Source: Streptomyces violaceoruber (GTDB taxonomy: Bacteria > Actinomycetota > Actinomycetes > Streptomycetales > Streptomycetaceae). Taken from it: 64,000 bases of DNA. The notes under the pieces were generated by a model, which ran no database searches, was not told the DNA's origin, and saw nothing but the letters and a program-made list of their open reading frames with translations. The first letter of the stretch is position 1. Each line of letters starts with the position of its first letter. Positions 1 to 9,600 of the stretch are shown in pieces. The stretch is from NCBI GenBank assembly GCA_000720805.1, contig JODI01000011.1, forward strand, positions 62,001 through 126,000. The letters are read 5' to 3'. The position numbers were made by a program, and so were the translations under genes.

Positions 1-110
1 GGCTGCCCGGGGCGTGCGGGGCCGGTGGCCGGGGTCGCAGGTGTTGCGGGGCGCTCGGTCGGCTCGTCGTCGCCGGACCGCGGCTGCCCGCTCCCGCTGC
101 TCTCGTCCAC
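1..110 (-). CDS. Probable site-2 protease (M50) N-terminus, partial
   Basis: The frame opens with GTG at 110, preceded by a GAGGGG ribosome binding site, and stays open for 36 codons to the window edge. The visible peptide (VDESSGSGQPRSGDD...) is hydrophilic and rich in Gly, Ser, Pro and Thr. I recognise this as similar to the cytoplasmic head of Streptomyces M50 site-2 proteases, which lie divergently from the RecB-type nuclease gene in related genomes. No membrane segment or HExxH motif falls inside the window, so the call rests on recalled gene order and N-terminal resemblance only. It is divergent from the nuclease gene, with about 175 bp between the two starts. Confidence 0.45.
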   Translation of the reverse strand, partial: MDESSGSGQPRSGDDEPTERPATPATPATGPARPGQ

Positions 111-285
111 GGTGTCCCCTCGTTCGAAGCGTCTCCCGCGCCTGCCGGGCGGGAGGGTCTCGGGGTCGATGGTATGCGGCCGTCGCGATGCGTTCCGCCC
201 CGGCACCCCCGTGTTTTCGGGGTCGTCGCGCCGGTCGTGACGGTGGCTGGGTCACTGTCAGTGGCGGGCCGTATGGTCTGTGGTC

Positions 286-1416
286 ATGGAGACGAGCACG
301 GAGGACGCCGCGGAGGACGCCGGCGAGGGCACCGCGCAGGAGGAGCCGCCGGTCACGGCCGAGCCGACGGCCGCGACCACGGCGGTCACGGCCACGGCAG
401 GGGCAACGGCGACGGCGGACACGGCAGCCGGAGCGGCGGTGACGGCTACGACGACAGCGGCCACCACAGCTACGGCCGACGAGGCGATCACGATCACGAC
501 CGGCCCTACCGGCCCTACCGGCCGGACCGGTTCTACGGGCCTGGCCGGCCAGACCGCTCCCCCTGCCATCGCCCCGGCCTCCCTGTCCCCCTCCCGTGCG
601 GGTGACTTCATGCAGTGCCCCCTGCTGTACCGGTTCCGGGTGATCGACCGGCTGCCCGAGAAGCCGAGCGCGGCGGCGACGCGCGGCACGCTGGTGCACG
701 CGGTGCTGGAGCGGCTCTTCGACGCCCCGGCCGCCGAGCGGACCGCTCCCCGTGCCAAGTCGCTCATCCCCGGCCAGTGGGACCGGCTGCGGGAGACCCG
801 GCCGGAGGTCGTCGAGTTGTTCGCCGACGATCCTGAGGGCGAGCGGATGGCGCGCTGGCTCGGTGAGGCGGAGCAGCTGGTGGAGCGCTGGTTCACGCTG
901 GAGGACCCGACCCGGCTCGAGCCGGTCGAGCGCGAGTTGTTCGTCGAGACGGTGCTGGACTCGGGGCTGAAGCTGCGCGGGATCATCGACCGGGTCGATG
1001 TGGCGCCCACCGGTGAGGTGCGGATCGTCGACTACAAGACGGGCAAGGCGCCCCGGCCTGAGTACGCCGAGGGTGCGCTGTTCCAGATGAAGTTCTACGC
1101 CCTGGTGGTGTGGCGGTTGAAGAACGTCGTCCCGCGCCGGCTGCAGCTCGTCTACCTCGGCAGCGGCGACGTTCTGACGTACGACCCGGTGGTGGCCGAC
1201 CTGGAGCGTGTGGAGCGCAAGCTGCACGCGCTGTGGGAGGCGATCCGCGAGGCCACGGAGACCGGGGAGTGGCGGCCGCGTCCGACCAAGTTGTGCGGCT
1301 GGTGCGATCACCAGGCGCACTGTCCGGAGTTCGGGGGCACTCCCCCGCCGTATCCGCTGCCGGTGAGGGCGCCGGAGTCCGGCGGCGGCCCGCAGGGCAG
1401 AATGGGGCCGGACTAG
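286..1416 (+). CDS. RecB-family (PD-(D/E)XK) exonuclease with Fe-S cluster cysteines
   Basis: Predicted DNA nuclease of the Cas4/AddB/RecB C-terminal type, about 376 aa. The catalytic core is visible as IIDRVDV followed by VRIVDYKTGK near residue 245-253, the Asp...(D)xK signature. One Cys in the motif QCPLLYRF (about residue 111) and three in LCGWCDHQAHC (about 336-346) match the four-cysteine 4Fe-4S site of this family. Residues 1-95 are an unusual Ala/Thr-rich low-complexity tail with short repeats. Two starts are possible: GTG at 280 and ATG at 286; I took 286. It lies 14 nt upstream of the response regulator start, so the two may be co-transcribed. Role is probably DNA repair or recombination. 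Confidence 0.85.
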   Translation: METSTEDAAEDAGEGTAQEEPPVTAEPTAATTAVTATAGATATADTAAGAAVTATTTAATTATADEAITITTGPTGPTGRTGSTGLAGQTAPPAIAPASLSPSRAGDFMQCPLLYRFRVIDRLPEKPSAAATRGTLVHAVLERLFDAPAAERTAPRAKSLIPGQWDRLRETRPEVVELFADDPEGERMARWLGEAEQLVERWFTLEDPTRLEPVERELFVETVLDSGLKLRGIIDRVDVAPTGEVRIVDYKTGKAPRPEYAEGALFQMKFYALVVWRLKNVVPRRLQLVYLGSGDVLTYDPVVADLERVERKLHALWEAIREATETGEWRPRPTKLCGWCDHQAHCPEFGGTPPPYPLPVRAPESGGGPQGRMGPD

Positions 1417-1430
1417 CGAAGGAGACTTAC

Positions 1431-2105
1431 GTGGCCATCCGCGTCCTACTGGTCGATGACCAGCCGCTGCTGCGCACCGGCTTCCGGATGATCCTGGAGG
1501 CCGAGCAGGACCTCGCGGTCGTCGGCGAGGCCGGAGACGGCCTCCAGGCTCTGGACCAGGTGCGGGCTCTGCAGCCCGATGTGGTCCTGATGGACATCCG
1601 TATGCCGCGGATGGACGGTGTGGAGGCGACCCGGCAGATCACCGGGCCGGGGCGGGACGGCCCGGCCAAGGTGCTGGTGCTGACCACCTTCGACCTCGAC
1701 GAGTACGTGGTGGAGGCGCTGCGGGCGGGTGCCAGCGGTTTCCTGCTGAAGGACGCCCCGGCCAATGAGCTGGTGCAGGCCATCCGTGTGGTGGCGGCGG
1801 GTGAGGCGATGCTGGCGCCGAGCATCACGCGGCGGCTGCTCGACAAGTACGCCACGCATCTGCCGTCGGGTGACGAGCCGGTGCCGGACACCCTGCACAC
1901 GCTCACCGACCGCGAGGTCGAGGTGCTGAAGCTGGTGGCGCGCGGGCTGTCCAACGCCGAGATCGCCGCGGACCTGTTCGTGAGCGAGACGACGGTCAAG
2001 ACGCACGTCGGCCATGTCCTGACGAAGCTGGGTCTGCGCGATCGGGTGCAGGCCGCGGTGTACGCGTACGAGAGCGGCCTGGTGCGCCCCGGGGCGCAGC
2101 AGTAG
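1431..2105 (+). CDS. LuxR/NarL-family two-component response regulator
   Basis: A 224-aa transcription regulator. The receiver domain covers residues 1-120, with the acidic pair DD near residue 8-9, the phosphoacceptor Asp at about residue 55 (LMDIRMPRMDG) and the conserved Lys in FLLKDAP. A LuxR-type helix-turn-helix occupies about 160-215 (LTDREVEVLKLVARGLSN, then SETTVKTHV). GTG at 1431 is chosen because GAAGGAGA sits 7 nt upstream; the longer upstream frame runs inside the nuclease gene and is spurious. No histidine kinase is adjacent, so it is an orphan in this window. It is followed by a strong stem-loop shared with the convergent lipoprotein gene. Confidence 0.93.
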   Translation: MAIRVLLVDDQPLLRTGFRMILEAEQDLAVVGEAGDGLQALDQVRALQPDVVLMDIRMPRMDGVEATRQITGPGRDGPAKVLVLTTFDLDEYVVEALRAGASGFLLKDAPANELVQAIRVVAAGEAMLAPSITRRLLDKYATHLPSGDEPVPDTLHTLTDREVEVLKLVARGLSNAEIAADLFVSETTVKTHVGHVLTKLGLRDRVQAAVYAYESGLVRPGAQQ

Positions 2106-2130
2106 GCGGTACGTGCCTTCGAAGCGGGTT

Positions 2131-2155
2131 CCCCGCGGGACCTCTTCCCGCGGGG
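2131..2155. terminator. Bidirectional terminator between convergent genes
   Basis: Ten-bp perfect GC-rich arms (CCCCGCGGGA / TCCCGCGGGG) around a 5-nt loop, between the stop codons of the response regulator and the convergent solute-binding protein gene. Confidence 0.7.
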
Positions 2156-2173
2156 CGGGTTCCGCCGAGCGTG

Positions 2174-3751
2174 TCAGCTCTTGCTGAGTTCCCAGAAGCG
2201 GAAGACGGTTGAGGCGTCGAGGCAGTACTCCAGGCCGTAGACGCCCTCGCGGGTGACGGCGTACTGCTTGGCCTGCCAGAGCGGGAGGACGGGGAGGTCG
2301 TCGGCGACGAGGTCCTGGAGCTTGCCGTAGTCGGGCTCGGTCGCGGCGCGGTCGGTCTGTGCGGCGGTCCTCGGGATGAGCGTGCCGGTGATCGTGCTGT
2401 TGCGGTAGTGGTTGTCCAGCACGTTGCCCTTGCCGAAGAAGGGGGCCGTGAAGTTGTCGGCGTCCGGGTAGTCGGGGACCCAGCCCTTCACGTAGACGCC
2501 GTACCTGCCGTCCGCGATGTCCTTCTCGTACTGGTCGAAGGCCACGGACCGCATGTCGGCGTCGAACAGGCCGCTGGCGTTGAGCTGGGCGGCGATGGCC
2601 TTCAGCAGGGCGTCGGTGGCGGGGCCGTAGCGGGACGGGGTGGACCACAGGGTCAGCTTCACCTTGCCGCTGATGCCGTCGGCTGCCAGCGCGGCGGCGG
2701 CCCTGGTCTTGGAGGGGCGGGCGCCGTAGGTGTCGAAGAAGGCCGTGTTGTGGCCGGTGATTCCGGCCGGGATGATCGAGTACAGCGGGGTGGCCGTGCC
2801 CTGGTAGACGTCGTTGATGAGGGCGTCGCGGTCGATCAGGTAGGCCATGGCCTTGCGCAGGCCGAGCCGGCCGGCGACCGGGTCGTCCATGTTGAAGACC
2901 AGGTGCAGGACCTCGGCGCTGCTGCCCTCGACGACTTCGACGCCGGAGTCGTCGCCCTGTTCGATCTCCGCGATGTCGCCGGCGGCGAGTCCCCGGTAGG
3001 CGATGTCGACCTTGTGGTCGAGCAGGGCCCGCTTGAGGGCGGGCTGGTCGCCGTGGAAGAACTTCAGCGTCACGCCGGAGTTCTTGACGTCGGCGGTGCC
3101 CTGGTAGTTCTCATTGACCGAGAAGACGGCCTGGTCGTCGCTGAAGGAGTCCAGTTTGTAGGGGCCGGATCCGATGGCCTCGCCGTCCTCGCGCAGCCCG
3201 TCGGCGTCGTACTGGGTGTGGTCGACGATGGAGCCGGCGCCTGAGGCGAGCTTGCTGGGGAAAGTGGCGTCGGGGGTGTTGAGGTGGAACACCACGGTCT
3301 TCTCGTCCGGCGCTTCGACCTTCTGGAGCATGGGGAACATGATCGCCGGCCCGGCGTCGTCGTTGATCTTCAGCATGCGCTCGAAGGAGAACGTGACGTC
3401 CTTCGAGGTGAGCGCGTCACCGTTGCTGAACTTCAGGCCGTTCTTCAGCGTGCAGGCGTAGACCTTGGTCTCGGTGTCCGTGAAGGAACAGTTCCGGGCG
3501 GCCTCGGGCTGGGGTTCCGTGCTGCCCTTGGGGAAGCTGAGCAGCGACTGGAAGACGTTGTTGAACAGCAGCCAGGAGCCGGGGTCGTAGCCGGAGGCGG
3601 GGTCGGTGGCCAGAACGTCGTCGGACATTCCCATGACCACGGACGAGCCGCTGTCCCCGGAGGCCCCGGTCTCCGTTCCGCAGGCGGTCAACAGGCCGGA
3701 GGCCAGCCCCGCCACGATGGGCAGGACCGGCCACTGGTTGCGCAGGTTCAC
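2174..3751 (-). CDS. ABC transporter substrate-binding lipoprotein, family 5 (oligopeptide type)
   Basis: Extracellular solute-binding lipoprotein, 525 aa from GTG at 3751. The signal peptide ends in the lipobox LLTAC, giving lipidated Cys24 followed by a Gly/Ser-rich linker. The body has the SBP_bac_5 fold signatures (FSFERMLKIND; ITGHNTAFFDTYG; VLPLWQAKQYAV near the C-terminus), typical of DppA/OppA proteins that bind peptides or nickel. The longer upstream frame has no signal logic, so the start beside the signal peptide is preferred; AAGG lies about 9 nt upstream. It is paralogous to the next gene but a strong terminator separates them. No permease or ATPase genes are present in the window, so it must share a transporter encoded elsewhere. 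Confidence 0.9.
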   Translation of the reverse strand: MNLRNQWPVLPIVAGLASGLLTACGTETGASGDSGSSVVMGMSDDVLATDPASGYDPGSWLLFNNVFQSLLSFPKGSTEPQPEAARNCSFTDTETKVYACTLKNGLKFSNGDALTSKDVTFSFERMLKINDDAGPAIMFPMLQKVEAPDEKTVVFHLNTPDATFPSKLASGAGSIVDHTQYDADGLREDGEAIGSGPYKLDSFSDDQAVFSVNENYQGTADVKNSGVTLKFFHGDQPALKRALLDHKVDIAYRGLAAGDIAEIEQGDDSGVEVVEGSSAEVLHLVFNMDDPVAGRLGLRKAMAYLIDRDALINDVYQGTATPLYSIIPAGITGHNTAFFDTYGARPSKTRAAAALAADGISGKVKLTLWSTPSRYGPATDALLKAIAAQLNASGLFDADMRSVAFDQYEKDIADGRYGVYVKGWVPDYPDADNFTAPFFGKGNVLDNHYRNSTITGTLIPRTAAQTDRAATEPDYGKLQDLVADDLPVLPLWQAKQYAVTREGVYGLEYCLDASTVFRFWELSKS

Positions 3752-3772
3752 GTAATGCCTTGTCGTTGTGTT

Positions 3773-3804
3773 CGGGCCGGGGGCCGATCCCGGCCCCCGG
3801 CCCG
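3773..3804 (-). terminator. Strong GC stem-loop terminator
   Basis: Perfect 14-bp arms at 3773-3786 and 3791-3804 with a 4-nt loop. It lies just after the stop of the 3817-5421 gene and before the start of the next lipoprotein gene, suggesting the two paralogues are separate transcription units. Confidence 0.75.
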
Positions 3805-3816
3805 GGGTGCTCGGTG

Positions 3817-5421
3817 TCAGCCGCGGACGCCGCGGCCGAGCTCCCACAGTTGGAGGGTCGAGGAGGAGTTCAGTACGTACGCGGTGCCCGTGACGTCGTC
3901 GCGTGCGGCGACGTACTGCTTGCCCTGCCACAGCGGGAGGACGGGGACGTCCTTGGCGACGATGTCCTGAATGTCCGTCAGGCTGGCGGCGGCGGCGAGC
4001 CGGTCCGACTCGCGGCGGGACTCCGGGATCAGCGTGTTGCGGATCTGGCTGTTCGCGTAGGGCGAGCCGATGGTGTTGTCCTTGTCGAGGAACGGCGCCA
4101 GGTAGTTGTCGGCGTCCGGGAAGTCGGGGAACCAGCCCATGCCGTAGACGTCGTACGCGCCCTCCTGCTCGGCGGGACGGAAGGTCTCCCAGGGCTCGCC
4201 CTTGATGGTGACGTCGAACAGGCCGGTGTCGTTGAGCTGCTTCTGCAGTACCTCGAACTCCTGCTTGGTGGCCGGACCGTAGTGGTCGGTCGTGTAGTGC
4301 AGGGTCAGCTTGACCGGGGTGGAGATGTTCGCGCCGGTCAGCGCGGACTTGGCCTTGGCGGTGCTCGGGTCGCCGTAGGTGTTGAAGAACGAGTTGGAGT
4401 GGCCGGTGATGCTGGCCGGGACCATCGAGTACAGCGGTTCGGCCTGCGAGCCGTAGACCTTGGTGACGAGTTCGCTGCGGTTGATGACCTGAGCCATCGC
4501 CTCACGGACCGCCTTGGTCTTCACGGTCGGCGCGGCGGTGTTGAAGCCGAGGTAGCGGATCTCCAGGCCGGGCAGTTCGACGAGGTCGACGTTGCCGCCC
4601 GAGGCGGCTGCGAGCTTGTTGATCTGTTCCGGGGACATGGTGCGGGTCATGACGTCGATGTCGCCCTTGTCGAGCGCGGTGCCCATGGTGTCCGCGTCCG
4701 CGAAGGAGCGCATCTCGACCTTGTCGTTGTTCACCTTCAGCGTCCCCTTGTAGTTGGGGTTCTTGGTGAACACGACGCTGTCGATCGCGTCGTTCTTGAC
4801 GTCGGCCTGCAGGGTGTAGGGGCCGGAGCCGTCCACGTCGAAGCCGTCGCGCAGTTCGTCCTTGGCGTAGTCGTCGGGGTTGACGATGCCCGCGACCGGG
4901 GTCGACAGCTTGTACGGGAAGGTGGCGTCGGCCGTCTTGAGGTGGAAGATCACCTCACGGTCGCCCTGGGTCTCGACGGTGTCGATGGTGGACAGCAGGG
5001 CGAAGACACCGCTGTCGGCCTTCAGCGCCATCGCACGGTCGATGGAGTACTTCACGTCCTTGGCGGTGACGTCCTCGCCGTTGGCGAACTTCAGGCCGTC
5101 GCGCAGGGTGCAGGCGTAGCGCTCGTTGCCGCTGTCGGTGAAGCCGCACTTCTCGGCGGCCTCGGGCACCGGGGTCCCGTCGCCCTTCGGCATGATCATC
5201 AGGGTCTGCACGGTCTGGCGCAGGATGTTCCAGGTGCCGACGTCGTAGGCGGAGGCGGGGTCGAGCGGCGCCGGGTCCTTCTTCGTGGCGGTGAACCGGT
5301 CCGTGGTGCCGACGACGATCGCGTCGCCGCTGTCGCTCCCGCTGTCGGACCCGCCGCAGGCTGCGAGCACCGGAGCGAGCAGGCCGATCACGGCCGGCAG
5401 CACCAAAGTCTTGCGGTTCAT
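3817..5421 (-). CDS. ABC transporter substrate-binding lipoprotein, family 5 (oligopeptide type)
   Basis: A 534-aa solute-binding lipoprotein. The signal peptide starts MNRKTLVLPAVIG and ends in a lipobox giving lipidated Cys22, followed by a Ser/Gly/Asp linker. SBP_bac_5 signatures include VKYSIDRAM, ITGHSNSFFNTYG and VLPLWQGKQYVAA. It shares these blocks with the downstream paralogue at 2174-3751, so the pair probably arose by tandem duplication. ATG at 5421 has GGAGAA about 8 nt upstream; 22 codons of upstream open frame are rejected because they would bury the signal peptide. No transporter partner genes are adjacent. Confidence 0.92.
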   Translation of the reverse strand: MNRKTLVLPAVIGLLAPVLAACGGSDSGSDSGDAIVVGTTDRFTATKKDPAPLDPASAYDVGTWNILRQTVQTLMIMPKGDGTPVPEAAEKCGFTDSGNERYACTLRDGLKFANGEDVTAKDVKYSIDRAMALKADSGVFALLSTIDTVETQGDREVIFHLKTADATFPYKLSTPVAGIVNPDDYAKDELRDGFDVDGSGPYTLQADVKNDAIDSVVFTKNPNYKGTLKVNNDKVEMRSFADADTMGTALDKGDIDVMTRTMSPEQINKLAAASGGNVDLVELPGLEIRYLGFNTAAPTVKTKAVREAMAQVINRSELVTKVYGSQAEPLYSMVPASITGHSNSFFNTYGDPSTAKAKSALTGANISTPVKLTLHYTTDHYGPATKQEFEVLQKQLNDTGLFDVTIKGEPWETFRPAEQEGAYDVYGMGWFPDFPDADNYLAPFLDKDNTIGSPYANSQIRNTLIPESRRESDRLAAAASLTDIQDIVAKDVPVLPLWQGKQYVAARDDVTGTAYVLNSSSTLQLWELGRGVRG

Positions 5422-5870
5422 GCTCGAAGTTCTCCAGAGCTGTCGAGTCCGTGTACCCGGCATGCAGGGGGTGTCGATGCGGATCACGGGGTAAGGGCGA
5501 TGTTCTCGCTAGGAGATTAGTCCGCGTCGGCACGACGGTTCGCGAGGACCGGAGTTGAGGGCTCATCACGCAGCGGAACCAGGTGCGGACGGACCGGAAA
5601 CCCGAGGGGGGAAGGATTCGTGCAGGGTCTCCCCAATCGGGACACAAAGGCGCACCCGCGACCCCGCGAAGAGGGCAGGAGACACAGCCGTAACGCCCTG
5701 TCGAGCCTCTGGGGCGTGGGGAACGTCACATACCCGGCGGTGTGGAGAGTGTCCTGATTTCAGGCCTGCGGTGCGGTTCGAATTCCTTCGGACACGCCTC
5801 GTTGAATTCCCGCCCTATCGGCACCGCACGCTGGGTGAACGCGCGGCCCATTTCCGTCATCAAGGCCCCG
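5422..5870. other. Intergenic region, no gene recognised
   Basis: About 450 bp between the start of the lipoprotein gene and the end of the HAD phosphatase gene. Open frames here have atypical Arg/Ser/Pro-rich translations with no domain and poor starts. The promoter of the lipoprotein gene must lie in its left part, but I cannot place -35/-10 boxes. The part near 5755-5820 is somewhat richer in A and T than its surroundings. No repeat or convincing hairpin was seen. Confidence 0.6.
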
Positions 5871-6566
5871 TCAGAACGTGATCAGGCCGCGCAGAAATGC
5901 CAGGTCCACCTCTTCGAGCGAGGTCACGACGGTGCGCCGGTCGGCGGGGGTGATGGGCGCCAGGGAGGGCACGGCCACGACGTGGCAGCCGGCCGCCTCG
6001 GCCGCGGCGACGCCGGTCGCGGTGTCCTCGACGACCGCGCAGCGGACCGGGTCCACGCCGAGTCCGGCGGCGGCGAACAGATACGGGTCGGGGTGCGGCT
6101 TGGTGCGGCTCACCTCGTCGCCGGCGACGGTGAGCGCGAAGTACTGAGGACCCAGCGAGTCCAGCACCCGGTCGATGATGCGCCGGTGCGAGGCGGAGAC
6201 CAGCGCCGTGGGGATCTCGTGCGCGGCCAGCTCGGCCAGCAGCCGGGCGGCTCCGGGCATCACCGGCAACGCGCGGTCGATGCGCTCCTCGAAACCCTGG
6301 TTGAGCAGCACCGTGAGCTCGGCGAGGGTGATGTCGGCGCCGGTGGCCTCGATGAGGAAGCCCGCGCTGCGGGTCATGGGGCCGCCGACCACGACATGGC
6401 GCCAGGAGTCGTCCAGGGTGTGTCCGAGGCGGGCGAAGACCTCGGCCTCGACGTCCCACCAGAAGCCCTCGGTGTCCACCAGGGTGCCGTCCATGTCGAG
6501 GAGCACCGCCTGCAGGGCGGAGCCTTCGGCCGTACGGGTTACTGGTGCGGGAACCGTGCTGGTCAT
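5871..6566 (-). CDS. HAD-superfamily phosphatase (beta-phosphoglucomutase-like subfamily)
   Basis: A 231-aa cytoplasmic HAD hydrolase. The nucleophile motif LLDMDGTLVDT places Asp24 and Asp26 at the active site. Motif II is probably the Ser of TALVSAS, motif III the Lys of SRTKPHPDPY, and motif IV the acidic pair in VVEDTATGV. The helical cap between motifs I and II marks the subclass of sugar-phosphate and phosphoglycolate phosphatases; the exact substrate cannot be read from sequence. ATG at 6566 has a near-ideal AAAGGAGGT ribosome binding site. It follows metH on the same strand, but a stem-loop lies between them. Confidence 0.9.
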   Translation of the reverse strand: MTSTVPAPVTRTAEGSALQAVLLDMDGTLVDTEGFWWDVEAEVFARLGHTLDDSWRHVVVGGPMTRSAGFLIEATGADITLAELTVLLNQGFEERIDRALPVMPGAARLLAELAAHEIPTALVSASHRRIIDRVLDSLGPQYFALTVAGDEVSRTKPHPDPYLFAAAGLGVDPVRCAVVEDTATGVAAAEAAGCHVVAVPSLAPITPADRRTVVTSLEEVDLAFLRGLITF

Positions 6567-6591
6567 CCACGTACCTCCTTTGAGGGACGAC

Positions 6592-6622
6592 CAGGCCGGT
6601 TCCCACGGGGGGAACCGGCCTG
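6592..6622 (-). terminator. Terminator after metH
   Basis: Twelve-bp perfect arms (CAGGCCGGTTCC / GGAACCGGCCTG) with a 7-nt loop, between the metH stop and the HAD gene start. Confidence 0.7.
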
Positions 6623-6695
6623 CAGTGGACCGACCAGTGTACGACTTATCCGATCAGTGTGCCGTTCGGGACGGAGCCGGCGGGCGTGAGACGCC

Positions 6696-9600
6696 TCACC
6701 GTGCGTTGAAGTACTTCGCCTCGGGATGGTGGATCACGATCGCGTCGGTGGACTGCTCCGGGTGCAGCTGGAACTCCTCGGAGAGGCGGACGCCGATGCG
6801 TTCCGGCTGGAGCAGGTCGGCGATCTTGGCGCGGTCCTCCAGGTCGGGGCAGGCGCCGTAGCCGAGGGAGAAGCGGGCGCCGCGGTACTTCAGGGCGAAC
6901 ATGTCCTCCATCTGGCCGGGGTCCTCGCCGGCGAAGCCCAGCTCGGAGCGAACGCGTGCGTGCCAGTACTCGGCGAGGGCCTCCGCCAACTGGACGGACA
7001 GGCCGTGCAGTTCGAGGTAGTCGCGGTAGGCGTTGGACTCGAAGAGCTTCGCGGTCTGTTCGCCGATGCGGGAGCCGACGGTGACGACCTGGAGGCCGAC
7101 CACGTCGGTCTGGCCCGACTCCTCCGGTCGGAAGAAGTCGGCCAGGCACAGCCGGCGGCCGCGGCGCTGACGCGGGAAGGTGAAGCGGGTGCGCTCGTTG
7201 CCCTGCTCGTCCAGGATGATCAGGTCGTCGTCCTTGGACACGCACGGGAAGTAGCCGTAGACGACGGCCGCCTCCAGCAGGTTCTCCGTCTGCAGCTTGT
7301 CCAGCAGCCCGCGCAGCCGGGGCCGGCCCTCGCTCTCGACGAGTTCCTCGTAGGAGGGTCCCTCGCCGGTGCGGGCCTGCTTGAGACCCCACTGCCCCTT
7401 GAACAGGGCGCCCTCGTCCAGCCAGCTGGCGTACTCCTTGAGCTGGATGCCCTTGATGACGCGGGTGTCCCAGAACGGCGGGGTCGGCACGGGGTTGTCG
7501 GTGGCGACGTCGGAGCGGACGTGGCCCTCCTCCGGGCGCTCCTCCACCTCGACGGCGGCGTTGGCGCGCACCCGGCGCTGCTTGAGCTCCGGCAGCTTCG
7601 CCCCGGGCACGCCCCGCTTGACGCCGATCAACGCGTCCATCAGCCGCAGGCCCTCGAACGCGTCACGGGCGTAGCGGACTTCGCCCTGGTAGATCTCGTG
7701 CAGATCCTGCTCGACGTACGCGCGCGTCAGCGCGGCGCCGCCGAGGATGACCGGGTACTTCCCTGCGAGCTCGCGCTGGTTGAGCTCCTCCAGGTTCTCC
7801 TTCATGATCACCGTGGACTTCACCAGGAGCCCGGACATGCCGATCACGTCGGCGCGGTGCTCCTCGGCGGCCTCCAGGATCGCGGAGACCGGCTGCTTGA
7901 TACCGATGTTGACGACGTTGTAGCCGTTGTTGGACAGGATGATGTCGACGAGGTTCTTGCCGATGTCGTGGACGTCGCCGCGCACGGTCGCCAGCACGAT
8001 GGTGCCCTTGCCGGCCTCGTCGCCCTCGACCTTCTCCATGTGCGGCTCGAGGTAGGCCACCGCGGTCTTCATCACCTCGGCCGACTGCAGCACGAACGGC
8101 AGCTGCATCTGTCCGGAACCGAACAGCTCGCCGACGACCTTCATGCCGTCCAGCAGCGTGTCGTTGACGATGTCGAGGGCGGGGCGGGACGTGAGCGCCT
8201 CGTCGAGGTCGGCCTCCAGGCCGTTCTTCTCGCCGTCGATGATGCGGCGCTTGAGGCGCTCGTCCAGCGGCAAGGCGGCCAGTTCCTCGGCCCGGCCCGC
8301 CTTGCGGGACTTGGTGGTGGCGCCCTCGAACAGGGCCATCAGCTTCTGCAGCGGGTCGTAGCCCTCGGCGCGGCGGTCGTAGATGAGGTCCAGGGCTGTG
8401 GTGACCTCCTCCTCGGTGAAGCGCGCGATCGGCAGGATCTTCGACGCGTGCACGATCGCCGAGTCCAGGCCCGCCTTCACACACTCGTCCAGGAAGACCG
8501 AGTTGAGCAGGACACGGGCGGCCGGGTTGAGACCGAAGGAGATGTTCGACAGGCCCAGCGTGGTCTGCACGTCCGGGTGGCGGCGCTTGAGTTCGCGGAT
8601 CGCCTCGATGGTGGCGACGCCGTCCCCCCGCGACTCCTCCTGGCCGGTGCAGATGGTGAAGGTGAGGGTGTCGATGAGGATGTCCGACTCGTGGACGCCC
8701 CAGGTGCCGGTCAGGTCGTCGATGAGCCGTTCGGCGATCTCGACCTTCTTCTCCGGGGTACGGGCCTGGCCCTCCTCGTCGATGGTCAGGGCGATCAGCG
8801 CGGCGCCGTGCTCCCGCGCCAGCTGGGTGACCTTGGCGAAGCGGGACTCGGGGCCGTCGCCGTCCTCGTAGTTGACGGAGTTGATGACCGCGCGGCCGCC
8901 GAGCTTCTCCAGGCCCGCGCGGATGACCTCCACCTCGGTGGAGTCCAGCACGATCGGCAGGGTGGACGCGGTGGCGAAACGGCCGGCCAGTTCCTCCATG
9001 TCGGCGACGCCGTCACGGCCGACGTAGTCCACGCACAGGTCCAGCATGTGGGCGCCTTCGCGGATCTGCTCGCGGGCCATCTCCACACAGTCGTCCCAGC
9101 GGCCCTCCAGCATGGCCTCGCGGAACTTCTTCGACCCGTTGGCGTTGGTGCGCTCACCGATCGCCAGGTACGCGGTGTCCTGGCGGAACGGAACCGTCTG
9201 GTAGAGGGAGGCGGCCCCCGGCTCGGGCTGCGGGTGACGCTCGCTGGGGGCGAGGTCACGGACCCGCTCGACGACCTGGCGCAGGTGCTCGGGGGTGGTG
9301 CCGCAGCAGCCGCCGATGAGGGAGAGGCCGTAGTCGCGGACGAAGGTCTCCTGCGCGTCGGCCAGGCCCTCCGCGTCGAGCGGGAAGTGCGCGCCGTCCT
9401 TGGTGAGGATCGGCAGGCCCGCGTTCGGCATGCACAGGAGCGGGATCCGGGAGTGCCGGGTCAGGTAGCGCAGGTGTTCGCTCATCTCCGCCGGGCCGGT
9501 GGAGCAGTTCAGGCCGATCATGTCGATGCCCAGCGGCTCCAGCGCGGTCAGCGCGGCGCCGATCTCGGAGCCGAGCAGCATGGTGCCGGTGGTCTCGAAC

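Noticed and set aside
3760..5520. A 586-aa plus-strand frame
   Set aside because: Antisense of the lipoprotein gene; Val/Gly-rich without recognisable family.
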